In this document: in pieces, positions 21,094-51,100 of the stretch | How the letters are laid out: every line of letters starts with the position of its first letter | Position numbering within the stretch: position 1 is the first letter of the stretch | Origin: Ictalurus punctatus | Lineage: Eukaryota > Chordata > Actinopteri > Siluriformes > Ictaluridae | DNA length: 64,000 nucleotides | Reading direction: 5' to 3' | Assembly (NCBI RefSeq): GCF_001660625.3 | Contig: NC_030441.2 | Coordinates: 7,557,186 to 7,621,185 of the forward strand | The notes under the pieces: generated by a model | Told to the model about the DNA's origin: nothing | The model's database searches: none | Seen by the model: the letters and a program-made list of their open reading frames with translations, nothing else | Translations under genes and position numbers: made by a program

Positions 21094-23196
21094 AGGGGAG
21101 AGTAGAGAGAGAGAGGGAGAGAGCGAGTGCACTGCTGCAGAAGCCAGACGCGACTGCTTCGCTTTCACACGCCTCATGAATTCACGCCGTCACGCACAGT
21201 TCAGTGTTTTCTGCTTTGCGGTACTCATTCGCACGGTGTGTGTATTCTGTACTCGCACCGCTTACAGCCTGCGAATGCAGCAAGATTGAACTGATAACTC
21301 TGATTCCACCTTAGAGCTTTCACCGGGTTTGGATTTTAATCAGAGCCAGTGAGCACACGTTCCCCCTCTCAGTGCCGATTTATAAACCCGTAAAGTTCGT
21401 TTAGATCAAGATCAATGAGCTCTTGTTGCAAATGCTAAGTGGCGACACTTTAAACGCTCTTTTTCCGGTTTTTACAGAAACATGCGCCTATATTTAGAAT
21501 TTCCCCTTCATTGCGTCACGGTTGTGAGACTCGTACGATTTCAGTTCGCCCCCCGCTCCACCGCGGCTCTGGGATTATCTTGCTGATTGATCTTATTCTA
21601 AATACAGCCTGAGGCAGTGCTTACCACAGGCCGACCGATTTATCGGAAAAACGGCATGAGAGCGGCCTCTAGTGGCGAAATAAAAACCATCCGCTGACTA
21701 ACTTTGTTGTGTTATTTGAAGTGTTTTTTGATTCATTTTGCATGTCTCTTATGTTTATTTGTTATTTAGAGCGTTACATTTTTGGTTCCGTCTGGATGTA
21801 GGTACAATCCACTATCGGTCTTCCTCTAATGCGTACTGATATGAGACAAACCTTTGATTATCCTGGACAAGAGGATTTTGTTTGGAGCTCAGGATACGCA
21901 GCCAGCAAGTACTCGGGCCTATGTGTGTACCTTGCAAGAGCCTCCTGTGTGATTTGGTTATCTGGCCGTGTCAGTGTCTGCGATATCACTCTAGAATAAA
22001 ATGACCCTTCTCTAGGAGCAGGTCTGCCCAGAGTGTTAGTATGTGTTAACACACATACCTTTGAGAACTGTGCTTTGGTCTGGATGATGTTCCATGGTCG
22101 TACAGACGCGAGATTTTGTCCCGCTGTATAAAGTATATATAAAATGTGGATGCCTTTCTATCGGAGTGCTAGTTATGAATACTCATTGTTATTCGTCCCC
22201 TTATCAGCTCTCCACAAACCAGCTTTCCTATGACATCAAATTCATGGTCTAGACTACATCGGCGTGGAAATACTGACCGGCTGGCGAGGAATTTGCTCCT
22301 CCACACGTCACACTGAATGCTCATGCGCTCCAGCTGCTCGGCCGTATGCGCCAGGTTGCGGCCCAGAACCTCGTTCTCCAGAATGAGCTGGTTCTTCTCC
22401 CGCGACATTCGCTCGAAGTGATACTGCAAGTCGTCGCCTACTGAGGCCACAAGGAGTTTCTTCAGCTCCCTGTTTACCTGCACAGGAAACGAAGGTGAGA
22501 AAGGCGCTGGGTCATTTGGTTTCTAAGGAAAAACGGGTTTGGTGCAGGTTTAAAATAACACAATAATAAATCCACTTTCTAAATGGGTTGAACGGAAGTG
22601 ATTAAAATACGTCTCTGAATAAAAGCAACGGGGTGGCGGGGGGTGGCGGGGTCGCACCTCGGTCTGAACACGCAGCTGGTTTGAAAGCCCCTCTTTGTCC
22701 TGCAGCAGCCTGCGCTCAGAGTTCTGCAGCTTCTCCACAACGCTCTTAAAGTCCTGTGGCTCTGAGGAAGGCGACGGGGGACGATCCTCACCGTGGTGGG
22801 GAGACCCTGATCCTCTTTCGTCCGTCTTGCTGTCAGCGTGGGCACCGGCTCGGGCGCTACGGACGATGGCGGCACGTGGTACGATGATACGCACGGCCTC
22901 CACCTCGGTGCAAGAGTCCCTGCTCACTTTTCCCAGGTGAAGGACACCAGGGGACACCAGCGCTGTCCTGGGACACTGTCGAGGTAGAGATATCTTTAGA
23001 GGCAGAGTCTCCACGGACATCTCCAGGCTCGGCGCAGGTTTGGCCGTCTCCATGCCATCACCAGGGCCACGGATGAACACGACAGAGGGGTCTGAGAGAG
23101 GGGCAAAATCATGGAGCTGAGAAATCTGATTTTCAACATCTGATTTATGTAAATAACATGCACATATCACTTACCTTTCATGATGTCAGCAGACAT
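18460..23196 (-). CDS. blzf1: Basic leucine zipper nuclear factor 1 / golgin-45
   Basis: Six coding exons on the minus strand: 23175-23196, 22658-23091, 22278-22477, 19819-19947, 18741-18963 and 18460-18645. They join to 1194 bp (397 residues; human is 400). Golgin-45 is a medial-Golgi coiled-coil protein that binds RAB2 and GORASP2 (GRASP55) and supports cisternal structure. Family matches include IRGPGDGMET near the N-terminus, LQNSERRLLQDKEGLSNQLR and REKNQLILENE in the coiled coil, SIQCDVWRSKFLASR, VSLQWGRQQTYYPS and FHPYTRYENITFNCC. The extreme C-terminus, CCERCTGELIVL, is the cysteine-bearing PDZ ligand that docks into GRASP55. Residues 20-130 are poorly conserved. The intron between the exons at 22278-22477 and 19819-19947 contains a ~800 bp GA tract. 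Confidence 0.96.
18964..19818. other. blzf1 intron with MITE-like fragments
   Basis: Around 19030-19160 are 'ccgattaa'-rich sequences that resemble a fish DNA-transposon family. A small near-perfect hairpin is at 19341-19420. No coding sequence is recognised. Confidence 0.4.
19341..19420. repeat. Palindromic mini-element (GCGTCCCAAACCACGTACTTAC type)
   Basis: The left arm 'cgtcccaaaccacgtactta' is mirrored by 'taagaacgtggtttgggacg', with an inner arm pair 'cctgctatatagtaggtgag' around the loop. Small palindromes with this core are dispersed in fish genomes. Confidence 0.75.
20076..20165. repeat. Fragment of the GCAGTCCGT inverted-repeat element, copy 2
   Basis: 'gagcgtttttggccacaacc' and 'gatcctgtacggactgaac' match the right end of the element at 14866-15252. 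Confidence 0.6.
20328..21127. repeat. ~800 bp GA-rich polypurine tract
   Basis: Nearly pure purine on the plus strand: GA dinucleotides with AAAAAG, GTGAGA and GCGAGA variants. It includes a pure (GA)n run at about 20941-20972 and an internally duplicated block (20839-20910 resembles 20973-21040). It gives a long Ser/Leu reading frame on the minus strand, which is an artefact. It lies in a blzf1 intron. Confidence 0.93.
21128..22277. other. blzf1 intron remainder
   Basis: No gene or confident repeat. The stretch around 21620-21680 ('gccgaccgatttatcgg') resembles an end of a dispersed fish DNA element. Confidence 0.3.
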
Positions 23197-23955
23197 GGTT
23201 GGAGAAGATCCTTAAAGCAGCAGCAGGGTGAAATGTATGGTGAAGAACTGAGAATCTCAAAATATCACAGTATAGAGGAATTATTATTCACGTATGCCTA
23301 AACACAGAGGTAGTTCTGTAAACACCCAATACTCACTACTTGACTTTTTAGGTGCAGATCTAATTATTGGATCATTGATGCCCAATTATTATTATTATTA
23401 TTATTAATAATCCCTTGACTTAAATAACAAAACTACACAGAGTACAATATATCCCCAAAGAAACAGCATTTAATAAGCGTCTGCTGGAAATTCTGACCTG
23501 CCTACACGTAATATCACTTTAAGGACACATACCTAGAAAATGAATACATGATTTACTAAATATGGGGATAAAGAATGCGATAATTGAAGCGACATGCATT
23601 ACTTTACTCGTTGCATTTCTGTTTTGATGATGCACTCTTATTAGGCAATAAAAGCACCTTTGTAATGTAATGTAATAGTGAACTGTACGGGAGACGGTGT
23701 GTCCCAGTTTGAATTGATGAACCCTTGAGGATTTTCACTTCACATGCAGCACCAAAGTGCACACTCCAAGGAGGATATATGATTTAGGGCACCATTTTAT
23801 ATGCAGCAATAACCTCATGCTAGCTGATAATGTTTAAAAGCCTAGTCCCAACCTCAGAGAAATACTAAAATGACTCCTTCGCTGTTTGTTATGTATTCTA
23901 AACACAACAACTCCTTTATAGCCTCTCTGTGTTCATTCATATATATATATATATA
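23197..23955. other. Upstream of blzf1
   Basis: 5' flank of blzf1, AT-rich, with an (ATT)n run near 23388-23407. No gene is seen. Confidence 0.35.
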
Positions 23956-23958
23956 TAT

Positions 23959-24387
23959 TAGGGCTGCAACTAATGATTATTTTCATAATCGATTTGTTGG
24001 CTGATTATTATTATCATCATCATCATTATTATTATTTTCGATTAGTCGGATGGGGCGGGCGAAAATTCAGTACCATTTTTTTTGTTTTTGCACAAAATGA
24101 GTGTTACAAATATAAACTTAAGACTAAAACTTTACACAACTGTTTGTACAAAACAGAAAAGAACCCAGTACACACACCCCAGAATGTAAATGATTCATTT
24201 AGGACTGTAGTTTAATTCGGTGCTTTTTATGCATCCCTAAAAAAAATATGCATAAATACTTATACACAATATAAACTAAAATAAATTTTAAAAATGATAT
24301 ATAATTTATTTTATAGTATTTATGCATTATGTTTATGGATGCACAAAAAGCACCGAATTAAACTCCAGTCCTAAATGAATAATAAAA
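23959..24387. mobile_element. hAT-like fragment plus long hairpin
   Basis: Starts 'tagggctgcaactaatgatt', the terminal sequence of a common fish hAT family, with (ATT)/(ATC) repeats inside. The mirror terminus is not found. An inverted repeat of about 48 bp per arm follows: 24188-24235 against 24335-24382, with core 'tttaattcggtgcttttt' in both arms. Confidence 0.6.
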
Positions 24388-26741
24388 ACTCCCTTTCACT
24401 GCACCTTGTGGTTTCTGTTCCTCGCGGTCTTTAGGAATATCATTTAACTTGTGTTTACTTTTGATCACGGTGTTTTAATTAGACATCACAGATCTTACTC
24501 GCGCTACACTCTGTATCAGCGCGTCTACACTGCGCGTGATCAGCAGCGCGGCCTCGTTACCAACACATCACGTCCGGTTATAATACACGACAGAAGTTAC
24601 ACTGCGAGCGCGCGAATACAGCATATAATCACAATAAACTTAAATTAAACGAAACCTTTTAAGCAGCTCGCACCAGTTTCCCTGCCCCTTACACACAGTG
24701 GAGCATTTTGGATATAAACATAAGTTTGTGCTCGTGCAGCACTGTCTGATCTCCGCGGTGTTTAATATAAAATGCCCCCCTGCCTCTCTGACTTTCTTCC
24801 TCAGTCACGTGACGATTTCTCCTCCGTCTGATTCAGACTGAGCTCATGTTGGGAATAAAAGTAACGCTGACAGAAAGTAAACTGAAGAAAGTCACTATCG
24901 GTGACTCTGGGTGTCTGCTAATGCTAGCGTGACGTCATGCGTCATTGCCTAGGAAGCGGCTTATACTTCTGGTTAGTAAAAAGAACCCGCTAGTGTTATA
25001 TTTTAGATGATATTACCTTTGTAAACTTCAGACACTAGACGGTAGAGTACACAGTGTATAGTGTAAGCGTACAGTACTTTTTCGGAACAGAAGTAACATA
25101 ATGAGTAATGTGTGTGTGTAACACGGAGCTTTATTCAGTGTGTTAATTTCCACTGAAACAGGAAGTCAGGACGGAACATATTGAATGGCTCCTCCCCCTT
25201 TTTAAATAGCCAATAGCATTTAGTTCAGCTCACAGCCTGGGCTAAGTTATACATGGATCTATTTAATTTTTTAATGCCTGGGGCTGGACACTTCAGATTC
25301 TAGAGAGCATTTGATTGGACAAAAAAATCTGATGAGAGGCTGAAGTGCAGAATGACATCATGAGAATTGTTTTTCTGTATCAGTGGTAGAGAGAGAGAGA
25401 GAGACTGTCCATTTTGAATGCGTATATCTTCTAAATGTTTTGGAGCGCACTAGCTTATAGATAACTAAGTTCATACTAAAACGTCCATTTTGACTTCATG
25501 GGGACTTTAGTGACCAACAAGTGGTCATAGTGGAAAGAAAACCCTAATGCACAGTACAGAGGTCAAAATCTGTTCCAAAAGATTCCTGATGAATCAAAAA
25601 GCATCGTGACTCCTGAATCAAAACGGAAACATTCAGGAGTGATTCAGGAATCTCCCTTCCTAATAAGTGGAAAGAGTTTATTCATAATGGTTAAGTTTTC
25701 AACACAGATTGCTGGTCGGAATGCTAATGAAGAAGACTAGTGAGGGATGGCTGTTGAATAACGAAACTATAACCCTAGTTATGTTGTTAATCATTTAGCT
25801 AAACGCTTTAAAGTAATCTCGATACCACACATGGTACAGAGGTGGGCCTCGAAATCACTAGCAGGAGTGATCATGTGTAACAGCATTCAGTTTATTTAAA
25901 CACATACACGGCTTTATGACTTCAGCGACCATGCTTCTCACACACTGTTTATTACTGTTGTTGTTGTTGTTGTTATAATGACTTTTTTATGACTGTTGTT
26001 GGTGCTGTTAATGATAGATTAGAGATAAGCTCAGACATCTAGCGAGCCAAGGACCAAGTCAGGAAATAAAACAAAATGCCCTTACTATAAAATAAAACAT
26101 CTTATTTCTTTTTATTTTGTATTTCTTTTTATTTTAACTACAGAGACATTTGATTAAACGAATATATTCCAACACAATCAATCGTTCCACGTACCTCACA
26201 GCCCTGACCCGGAACTCGCCATTTTCTGACTTCCTGTCCCTTCCAGACGGAATGTTGTTCATCGCCACCTACTGGATTGCACTCGAAAACAAATTTCAAT
26301 GATTTATCTTTATTATGTATTAACGCGTGTTATTATCCAGCGCTTTAAACATTTGAACGCTCGCATATGATCTGTTTCTGTTTCATAATCCGACTCGAAA
26401 CGGAACCGCAATAAAAAGCCGGTCTCGTAGGAACTATTTCACACAGGAAGTGTTTCCTGGAGGACCCTCTCAGTGAACGGACGCTACTTGTTTTACGTAA
26501 ACAAAGACATTTTTTTATTTATCGATGTTTAAAATGAACAAATAGTAAATGCGTGTTGTGAATTCTATAGTTATTATTACATCAAGTGTAAATAATTGTT
26601 TATTTAGCTCAATTAAACGTCTACAGGGAGAGAGAGAAAAAAGAGACACCGGTGTGCTTATAATGTGTGTAAGTTATTATGTCTAGAGGGGTAGCTCTGA
26701 GACTCTTGCTGTGTCTGTCTCAGACCTGAGAAGGGACTGCA
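24388..26741. other. Region between blzf1 and ercc5; probable ercc5 promoter at right end
   Basis: No gene recognised. A full CRE palindrome TGACGTCA is at 24930-24937, and a second CG-rich, repeat-poor patch spans 26190-26470. A pair of ETS-type sites facing each other, CAGGAAGTG and TTTCCTG (26444-26459), lies about 290 bp upstream of the ercc5 start, which makes this the likeliest ercc5 core promoter. The rest is AT-rich and unassigned. Confidence 0.4.
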
Positions 26742-43855
<17,114 letters not shown>

Positions 43856-43988
43856 TTACTTAAATATTATTTTAAGGGAAAAGGTGACTCGAGCATGATG
43901 TGAATGAAATAACATGAAATTATGGCAGAAAACTGAAGTAATATGTTTGTGTACAATTTGATCATGTGTATGTTCTTGTACTTTTTTA

Positions 43989-43994
43989 AATAAA
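43989..43994 (+). terminator. Polyadenylation signal of ercc5
   Basis: AATAAA, 134 bp after the ercc5 stop. Confidence 0.8.
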
Positions 43995-45176
43995 TGGGAA
44001 AAAAAAATCAGTTGACAGACAAATTTCCCCATGTCAGTGGTGCAAGAATATGGAATGCCTAAATGCCACAGATTTTGTTCAGTAAATATTCCTTCAATAT
44101 GACCTGTTACTACGTAATGTCTTTCATTATGTAGTCCACAGGGTCCTTACCTCGGTCCTGGATTACCCATTATCCTGCACGTTTTAATGTCTTCTCCGCT
44201 TTCAACATGGCTGATTCAACTAATCAGTTAATTGACAGCCCATCCTGAGCTAAAGTCATGTGTTCCAACAAGAAATTTAAAATTCTCAATAAATGAATGT
44301 CTCGCTGTTACAAGGTTCTGACTCATCCGTGATGGTCTGTCTATTTAGTCTAGACTATTTTTTTAGTCTAAGTCCTAATGGCCCCAATGTATCCATTCTC
44401 TCTGCAAAAGATCCACCCTTTATTTATACTTGTAGTGTGGTGTTGTGTTACTTCTTGTTTTCCTTTATTGTTAATGCACTTAAATAGGCTTTGATGTCGC
44501 TTTTCTTGGTAAGCAACTCAAGCGTAGTGGTACAAACCCAGCATTAGTCTTTCAGGACATGAACCATTAAAGACTCTTCAGGAATTGGTAAGTCACTCTA
44601 TATACACACATCATGCCATCTGACTAAAATGTAAATAATATCAATAACAGGACTTCCTAGCACTAGGACGTATATCATTCTGGAAGTCTCCTTCCATCGT
44701 CTTCAAGACTAGATGAAGCCAAATTAATAAAACAGCCCACCCTTCTCCTTTGTCACTGTGCCGTCAGAGGGCTATTAATAACCAGCAGAAGGCAAAACCA
44801 TATTTGGCCATGAAATCCCACCCACTCTCATTTCCAGTAGGTTATCCAGAGAGCTATTGTTTTCTTCATCCCATCTTGGATCTGGATTCTCACTTTGTAT
44901 CTATGGAAATCACGTCGAAAGATCATGTCGTCATACTTAATTTCATGTGTGTGAGAGAGACACACAGAAACATGCTATGCATAGCGGTATCTTCAGTCCT
45001 CGGTTATATTTCTGTCCTGTGCTATCTGGTGGGTCTCCTTCCACTGACTGACCTACTTCTCTGTAACTCTGCCTGCCAGGTTGAGTTTGACACTCAAGTC
45101 TGGACAGAGAGTGGACACACATATTGAATCTGACTTACCTTGGTTTACTCAACACAGCCAGAACCTAAACACAGCC
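43995..45176. promoter_or_regulatory. ercc5-mettl21e intergenic region; probable mettl21e promoter
   Basis: 1.2 kb with no gene recognised. CTATTAATAA at 44772-44781 fits the MEF2 consensus YTAWWWWTAR, about 400 bp upstream of the mettl21e start. A CATGTG E-box lies near 44944. METTL21E expression in mammals is muscle-restricted, so these are plausible regulatory sites, but both motifs are short. Confidence 0.4.
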
Positions 45177-48100
45177 ATGGAGCAGGAGCTTGCAGAGGAG
45201 ACTGAGACGCAGGGTGGGTTGATCCATGGATCGATTGTTTCTTTATGTTCATGCTGTGGAAACTCACAATCCAAACTGAATAGCGTTTAACGTCATACAC
45301 ATTGGACAGATTAACTTAATCTCTTTAGAGGTTGCATATTGCCTGTAAACCAAAGCTTAATAAAAGTCAATGTGTTCTAATTTACTGCTTAGAAATATCA
45401 CCAATGAGAAACTTCTTTCTCAAAGTAGAAGTTGACGATAAGAGTTTAAATAAAGAATATTTCAGTCATATAACTGTGGATTAATGGTATAGCTGATGAT
45501 CTGCATGGGATTGGACTCCAGAATAATAACCCTCATGTTTGACACTTTTCCACAGGTTACACAATACTGTAGCTGTTTATGGCCTTAAAGAATCTCAGGC
45601 TAATAATAGCAGATAATGGCGTTGGGGTGGGGGTTGTTTAGCTTAATGTTGGGGGTACATAAATCTGTTTAAGCTTAAGGATTGCACTCTTAAGATTGCT
45701 CGAAGGAAACACCATTTCGATTGGCCAAGTACTCTTTCCAAATACCATTTCATGTTTTTGTGCATTTTAATAATGATGGGGTTTTTTTTGTTGTTTTTTA
45801 TGAGCTGTATTTAAAATATCCAGTAAAATCTATCTGGATTTTCATACATACCATGACTAAACAATGTTGTGCAATGACTGAGTATTAATATCACTTTGCT
45901 CTCCATACATTAAAGCTTCTGTAATCAAAGAAAGAACCCGAGCTCATAAAATTCGAATGTGCAAGAGCACATTGGTTGGATTCATTTCAATTTCATAAAA
46001 ATGAAGGTGGGAAGCTTTGAGTTCACTATAATTCTAACTAACTAGCTACCTTATATTGTTAATTAGCAGTTTGGTCCAATGCCCCAGTATCAATTTTTCC
46101 ATACTTTTTCCTAGGTAGTATATATATCAAGTTCAAAACTATCAAGTGTTTGAAGTCTGCATTCCTTTTGTTTAGGTGTGGATCCGTTCCATGGGATTTG
46201 AATACTCACTGGTTTCTTCTCATACAAAATTATTCCCTTGTTCAGTAAATGATGAAGGATTTTCATTCAACACAATTTTCCTAGAGAAGCTTTTCTTTCC
46301 TAGACCAGTGCACATCTGTCAGAGTTACAAAGTGTAATAGTGTCTGTACTACAAAGAAAAATATCTACGTTCCACTCAGTAGATTTCCAAAAAACCTTGG
46401 TTGTGCCACAAGTTACATGTTTTGGGGAGCCGTAGGTTGCTTTTTTGCCTCAACAATCTTCAATAAATAGATTAAAATCCCTAATGAATTTAAACGCTAA
46501 CAGGGTGATGTCTGATCCCTCCATGTACAGTGCATCCGGAAAGTATTCACAGCGCTGCACTGTTCCCACATTTTGTTATGTTACAGCTTTATTCCAAAAT
46601 GGATTCAATTCATTATTTTCCTCAAAATTCTACAAACAATACCCCATAATGACAACGTGAAAGAAGTTTGTTTGAAATCTTTGCAAATTTATTAAAAATA
46701 ATAATAAAAAAAACCACAAGCATTCACAGCCTTTGTTGAAGCAGCTTCGGCAGCAATTACAGCCTCAAGTCTTGTTGAGAATGATGCCACAAGCTTGGCA
46801 CGCCTATTTTTGGGCAGTTTCTCCCATTCTTCTTTGCAGGACCTCTCAAGCTCCATCAGGTTGGATGAGAAGCGTTGTTGCACAGCCATTTTCAGATCTC
46901 TCCAGAGATGTTCAATCGGGTTCAAGTCTGGGCTCTGGCTGGGCCACTCAAGGACATTCACAGAGTCGTCCTGTAGCCACTCGTTTGTTATATTGGCTGT
47001 GTGCTTAGGGTCGTTGTCCTGTTGGAAGATGAACCTTCGCCCCAGTCTGAGGTCCAGAGCGCTCTGGAGCAGGTTTTCATCAAGGATGTCTCTGTACATT
47101 GCTGCATTCATCTTTCCTGCTGGTTCCAGACTTCTTCCATTTACGGATGATGGAGGCCACTGTGCTCATTGGGACCTTCAATACTGCAGAAATGTTTCTG
47201 TACCCTTCCCCAGATCTGTGCCTCGATACAATCCTGTCTCGGAGGTCTACAGACAATTCCTTGGACTTCATGGCTTGGTTTGTGCTCTGACATGCATTGT
47301 TAACTGTGGGACCTTATATAGACAGGTGTGTGCCTTTCCAAATCATGTCCAATCAACTGAATTTACCACAGGTGGACTCAAGTCAAGTTGTAGAAACATC
47401 TCATGGATACCGTCAGATAGCCCGCATCTTTTGATCTAAGTAGGCGTGGCGGATCATAGAAAACCAAAAGGTCGATTATATACCGTGGTGTGAGACAGTT
47501 TAGTGCTTTATAGGTTAATAAAAGTATTTTATAATTAATGCGAGATTTCACTGGGAGCCAATGCAGTGTGGATAATATCGGTGTGATGTGGTCGTATCTT
47601 CTAGTTCTAGTTAGGACTCTAGCAGCTGCATTCTGGACTAACTGGAGCTTATTTATATTCCTACTGGAACATCCAGACAGTATGGCATTACAGTAATCTA
47701 ATCTAGAGGTGAAGAATGCATGAACTAGTATTTCCGCATCATGTAGTGACAATATGTTTCTTATCTTAGAAATATTTCTGAGATGAAAGAAGGCTATCCT
47801 AGTAATATTATCTACATGAGCATCAAATGATAGGCTGGAGTCAATAATCACTCCAAGGTCTTTAACTGCTGCACATGATGAAACAGAAAGACCATCCAGA
47901 GTAACCATGTGATCAGAAAGAATACTTCTAGCTACACGTGGGCCTAATAAAAGTATTTCTGTTTTATCAGAATTAAGCAGAAGGAAGTTAATTAACATCC
48001 AATGTCTAATGTCCTTTACACAATCCTCAACTTTACTAAGCTTCTGTCTGTCCTCTGGCTTCGCTGAAACATACAACTGTGTATCATCAGCATAACAGTG

Positions 48101-51100
48101 GAAGCTAATTCCATGTTTACGAATAATTTGAGCTAGGGGTAGCATATATAAGGTAAAGAGCAGTGGGCCTAAAACAGAACCCTGTGGAACTCCAAAAGTA
48201 ACCTCAGTACACATGGAGAAATCACCATTTACATCTACGAACTGATAACGATCGGTCAGATAAGACCTGAGCCAGGAGAGGACTGTTCCCTTAATACCAA
48301 CAACATTTTGTAATCTATCAAGTAGAATAGTGTGATCTATAGTATCAAAAGCTGCACTAAGGTCGAGTAACACAAGCAGCGAGACACAACCCTGATCAGA
48401 GGTCAGTAGAAGGTCATTTACTACTTTAACTAACGCTGTCTCTGTGCTATGATGAGGTCTAAATCCTGACTGATACAGTTCATGAATGTTATTCCTATCT
48501 CAGTACGAGCATAACTGCTTTGCTACAACCTTTTCTAAAATCTTAGAGATGAAGGGGAGATTTGATATTGGTCTATAGTTGGACAATTGAGGCGGGTCAA
48601 GATCAGGTTTTTTAATCAAGGGTTTAATAACTGCTAATTTAAGTGATTTAGGTACATAGCCAGTGCTTAGGGAAGAATTGATTATATTTAGAAGTGGTTC
48701 AATTACTCCTGGACAAATCTGTTTAAACAAACATGTAGGTATGGGATCTAGTAAGCAAGTTGATGAATTGGCTGAAGAGATTAATGTAGCTAGTTCGGTC
48801 TCTCTAAGCGGAGCAAAACACTCTAAACATTGATCTGATATTGCTACATTGTCATGTAATGGGTTTGTTACAGTACTGTCCGGTTTTAATTTAATGGCCT
48901 GAATTTCACATCTAATATTTTCAACCTTATCAATGAAAAATTTCATGAAATCTTCACTGCTATGTAATGATTGTGATTGAGTGTTCCTCTCTGTAGTGGT
49001 TTTATTCCTAGTTAATTTTGCTACTGTGTTGAAAAGGAATCTAGAATTGTTTTTGTTGTCTCCTATTAAGGTGGAGAAATAGATTTTTCTAGCATCGCCA
49101 AGAGATTTCCTATATTTCAGGAGGCTCTCCTTCCATGCTGTTTGAAATATCAGCAGTTTGGTTTGACGCCATTTACGTTCTAATTGTCGAGTTGTCTGTT
49201 TTAAGGTTCGCGTTTGATCGTTATACCAGGGTGCAAACTTTTTTTCTCTAATTATTTTCCTTTTGAGTGGAGCCACTCTATCTAGCGTGTAGCGGAGTGT
49301 CGACTCCAAGCTTTCAGTCGCCTGATCGAGTTCTATCGGATCAGACGGTGATCCAAATCTAATTGATGTTTCTGCGAGGTTATTTATGAAGCTCGGTGCA
49401 GTAGCTGATGTAAAAGTACGTTTTATGCGGTAGCGAGGCGAGGTGGAAATATTATGATCAATATTTATTATGAACGAGATAAGATAACGCTCTGAGACAA
49501 CTTCAGACTGCGGAAAAATGATATTTTCTATTCTTAATCCGTATGTTAGTATGAGGTCAAGAGTGTGACCACCATTATGAGTAGGTCCGATTACGTTCTG
49601 ATGAATCCCTACTGAGTCTGAGATGGACACAACCGCTGTTCTTAGAGGGTCTTCCAGGTTATCAAAATGAATATTAAAATCTCAGACGATTAATGCTTTA
49701 TCTACAGACACAGCCAGGTTTGAGACAAAGTCTGCAAATTCACTAAGAAATTCAGTATATGGCCCTGGGGGTCTGTAAATAATAATTAGAGGGATTGACT
49801 TATTTGTGGCTACATAACTTATACCGGTATAAAGAATTTCAAAAGAATTAAATTTAAGACTAGGTTTTTGTGTGACGACTAGATTTTGACTATGGATGAG
49901 ACCAACACCTCCTCCTCTACCAGCTGAAATGACCATATTTTACCAGATTCTGCACATCACTGGAGCTGCACTGGAAGGATGAACATAAAGACTTCCAGAA
50001 TATATTCCCACAATTGGGGTTTTGATTATGGTGGTGAAGAGCACGGTGTCACACGTCCAAAAACTCCCACTGGTGTTCACCTGGGTTGAGATCTATTGAC
50101 TACGGGAGCCATAGCCTATGATTTACACTACCGGTCAAAAGTTTAGGAACACTCATTCTTTATTATTATTTACTTTTCCTCACATTTTCGAATAATAATA
50201 ATAATAAAGTCATCAAAACTCTGGAGTAACACAAGTGGAACTATGGGAATTATGTTGTGATAAAAAATCCCAAATAAAGCAAATCATTTTTAAAGTCGAC
50301 GCACTTTTCGCCTAGAATTTCCAGAAATGTGTTCTTGGCGTTTTCTCACCCGATTTCTTGAGGAATTTCCCCGAGATGATTTTTAAACAGTATTAAAGGA
50401 GTTCCCACCGACGCCGGACTCTCATCGGCTGCTTTTCGGAATATTTCGCTCCGAGCCGTCCGTTTAAGACAAATATTTATTTGTAAATAAAATGTTAGTT
50501 TCCTAATGAAAGGGATGAAGACGTCGGCACGATTATATTTTTGTCTACGACACGGATTTCGCACCTTTAATCCCACACCTTCAGATCAAAATCTTTTTAA
50601 GATCATGAGAAACATTTCAGTCGCGTGTCCACAAACTTTTGACCAGTAGCGTACATCATTTTCATACTCAACCAACCAGCTCTTGTGCCCTGCAGATGCA
50701 TGCGTGGTCATCCTGGGAGAGGCCACTCCCATCAGGAAAGAAAGATTTCATCATAGGATAAAGGTGGTCAGTCAGAGGGAACTTTTTGAATTTGATTTGC
50801 ACTGATGATTCCGTCCAAGGGGGGAAATGAACCCAATTAAGCCAGTGAAATAAATAAACACAGCATAATAGAGCCAGCAGTTTCTGTGTTGAGTTGTGAT
50901 CTGTCTGGACCTGTGTTTAGCTGGATATTATGCAAGCAAACTAGTTTGTATATCATTAGATTTATGCTAGATGACATTTGGGGAATAAGATCATAGAATA
51001 TTTGTCATTAACTGGCTTTTATTTCATCCTTTCCCACTTTCCACAAGCAAGCTCTGGTTTTTCTAATCATCTCTAACCTAAATCACGGAATGATTTAAGA

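Noticed and set aside
20278..21177. 299-residue open frame on the minus strand composed of Ser and Leu
   Set aside because: It is the translation of the GA-rich simple repeat inside a blzf1 intron; no domain and no independent coding signal.
44750..45127. 125-residue open frame upstream of mettl21e
   Set aside because: No recognisable family. It lies in the presumed promoter/5' UTR and ends before the mettl21e start.
46795..47439. 214-residue plus-strand frame
   Set aside because: Antisense to the Tc1 transposase remnant, which carries the QQDNDPKHT motif on the minus strand.
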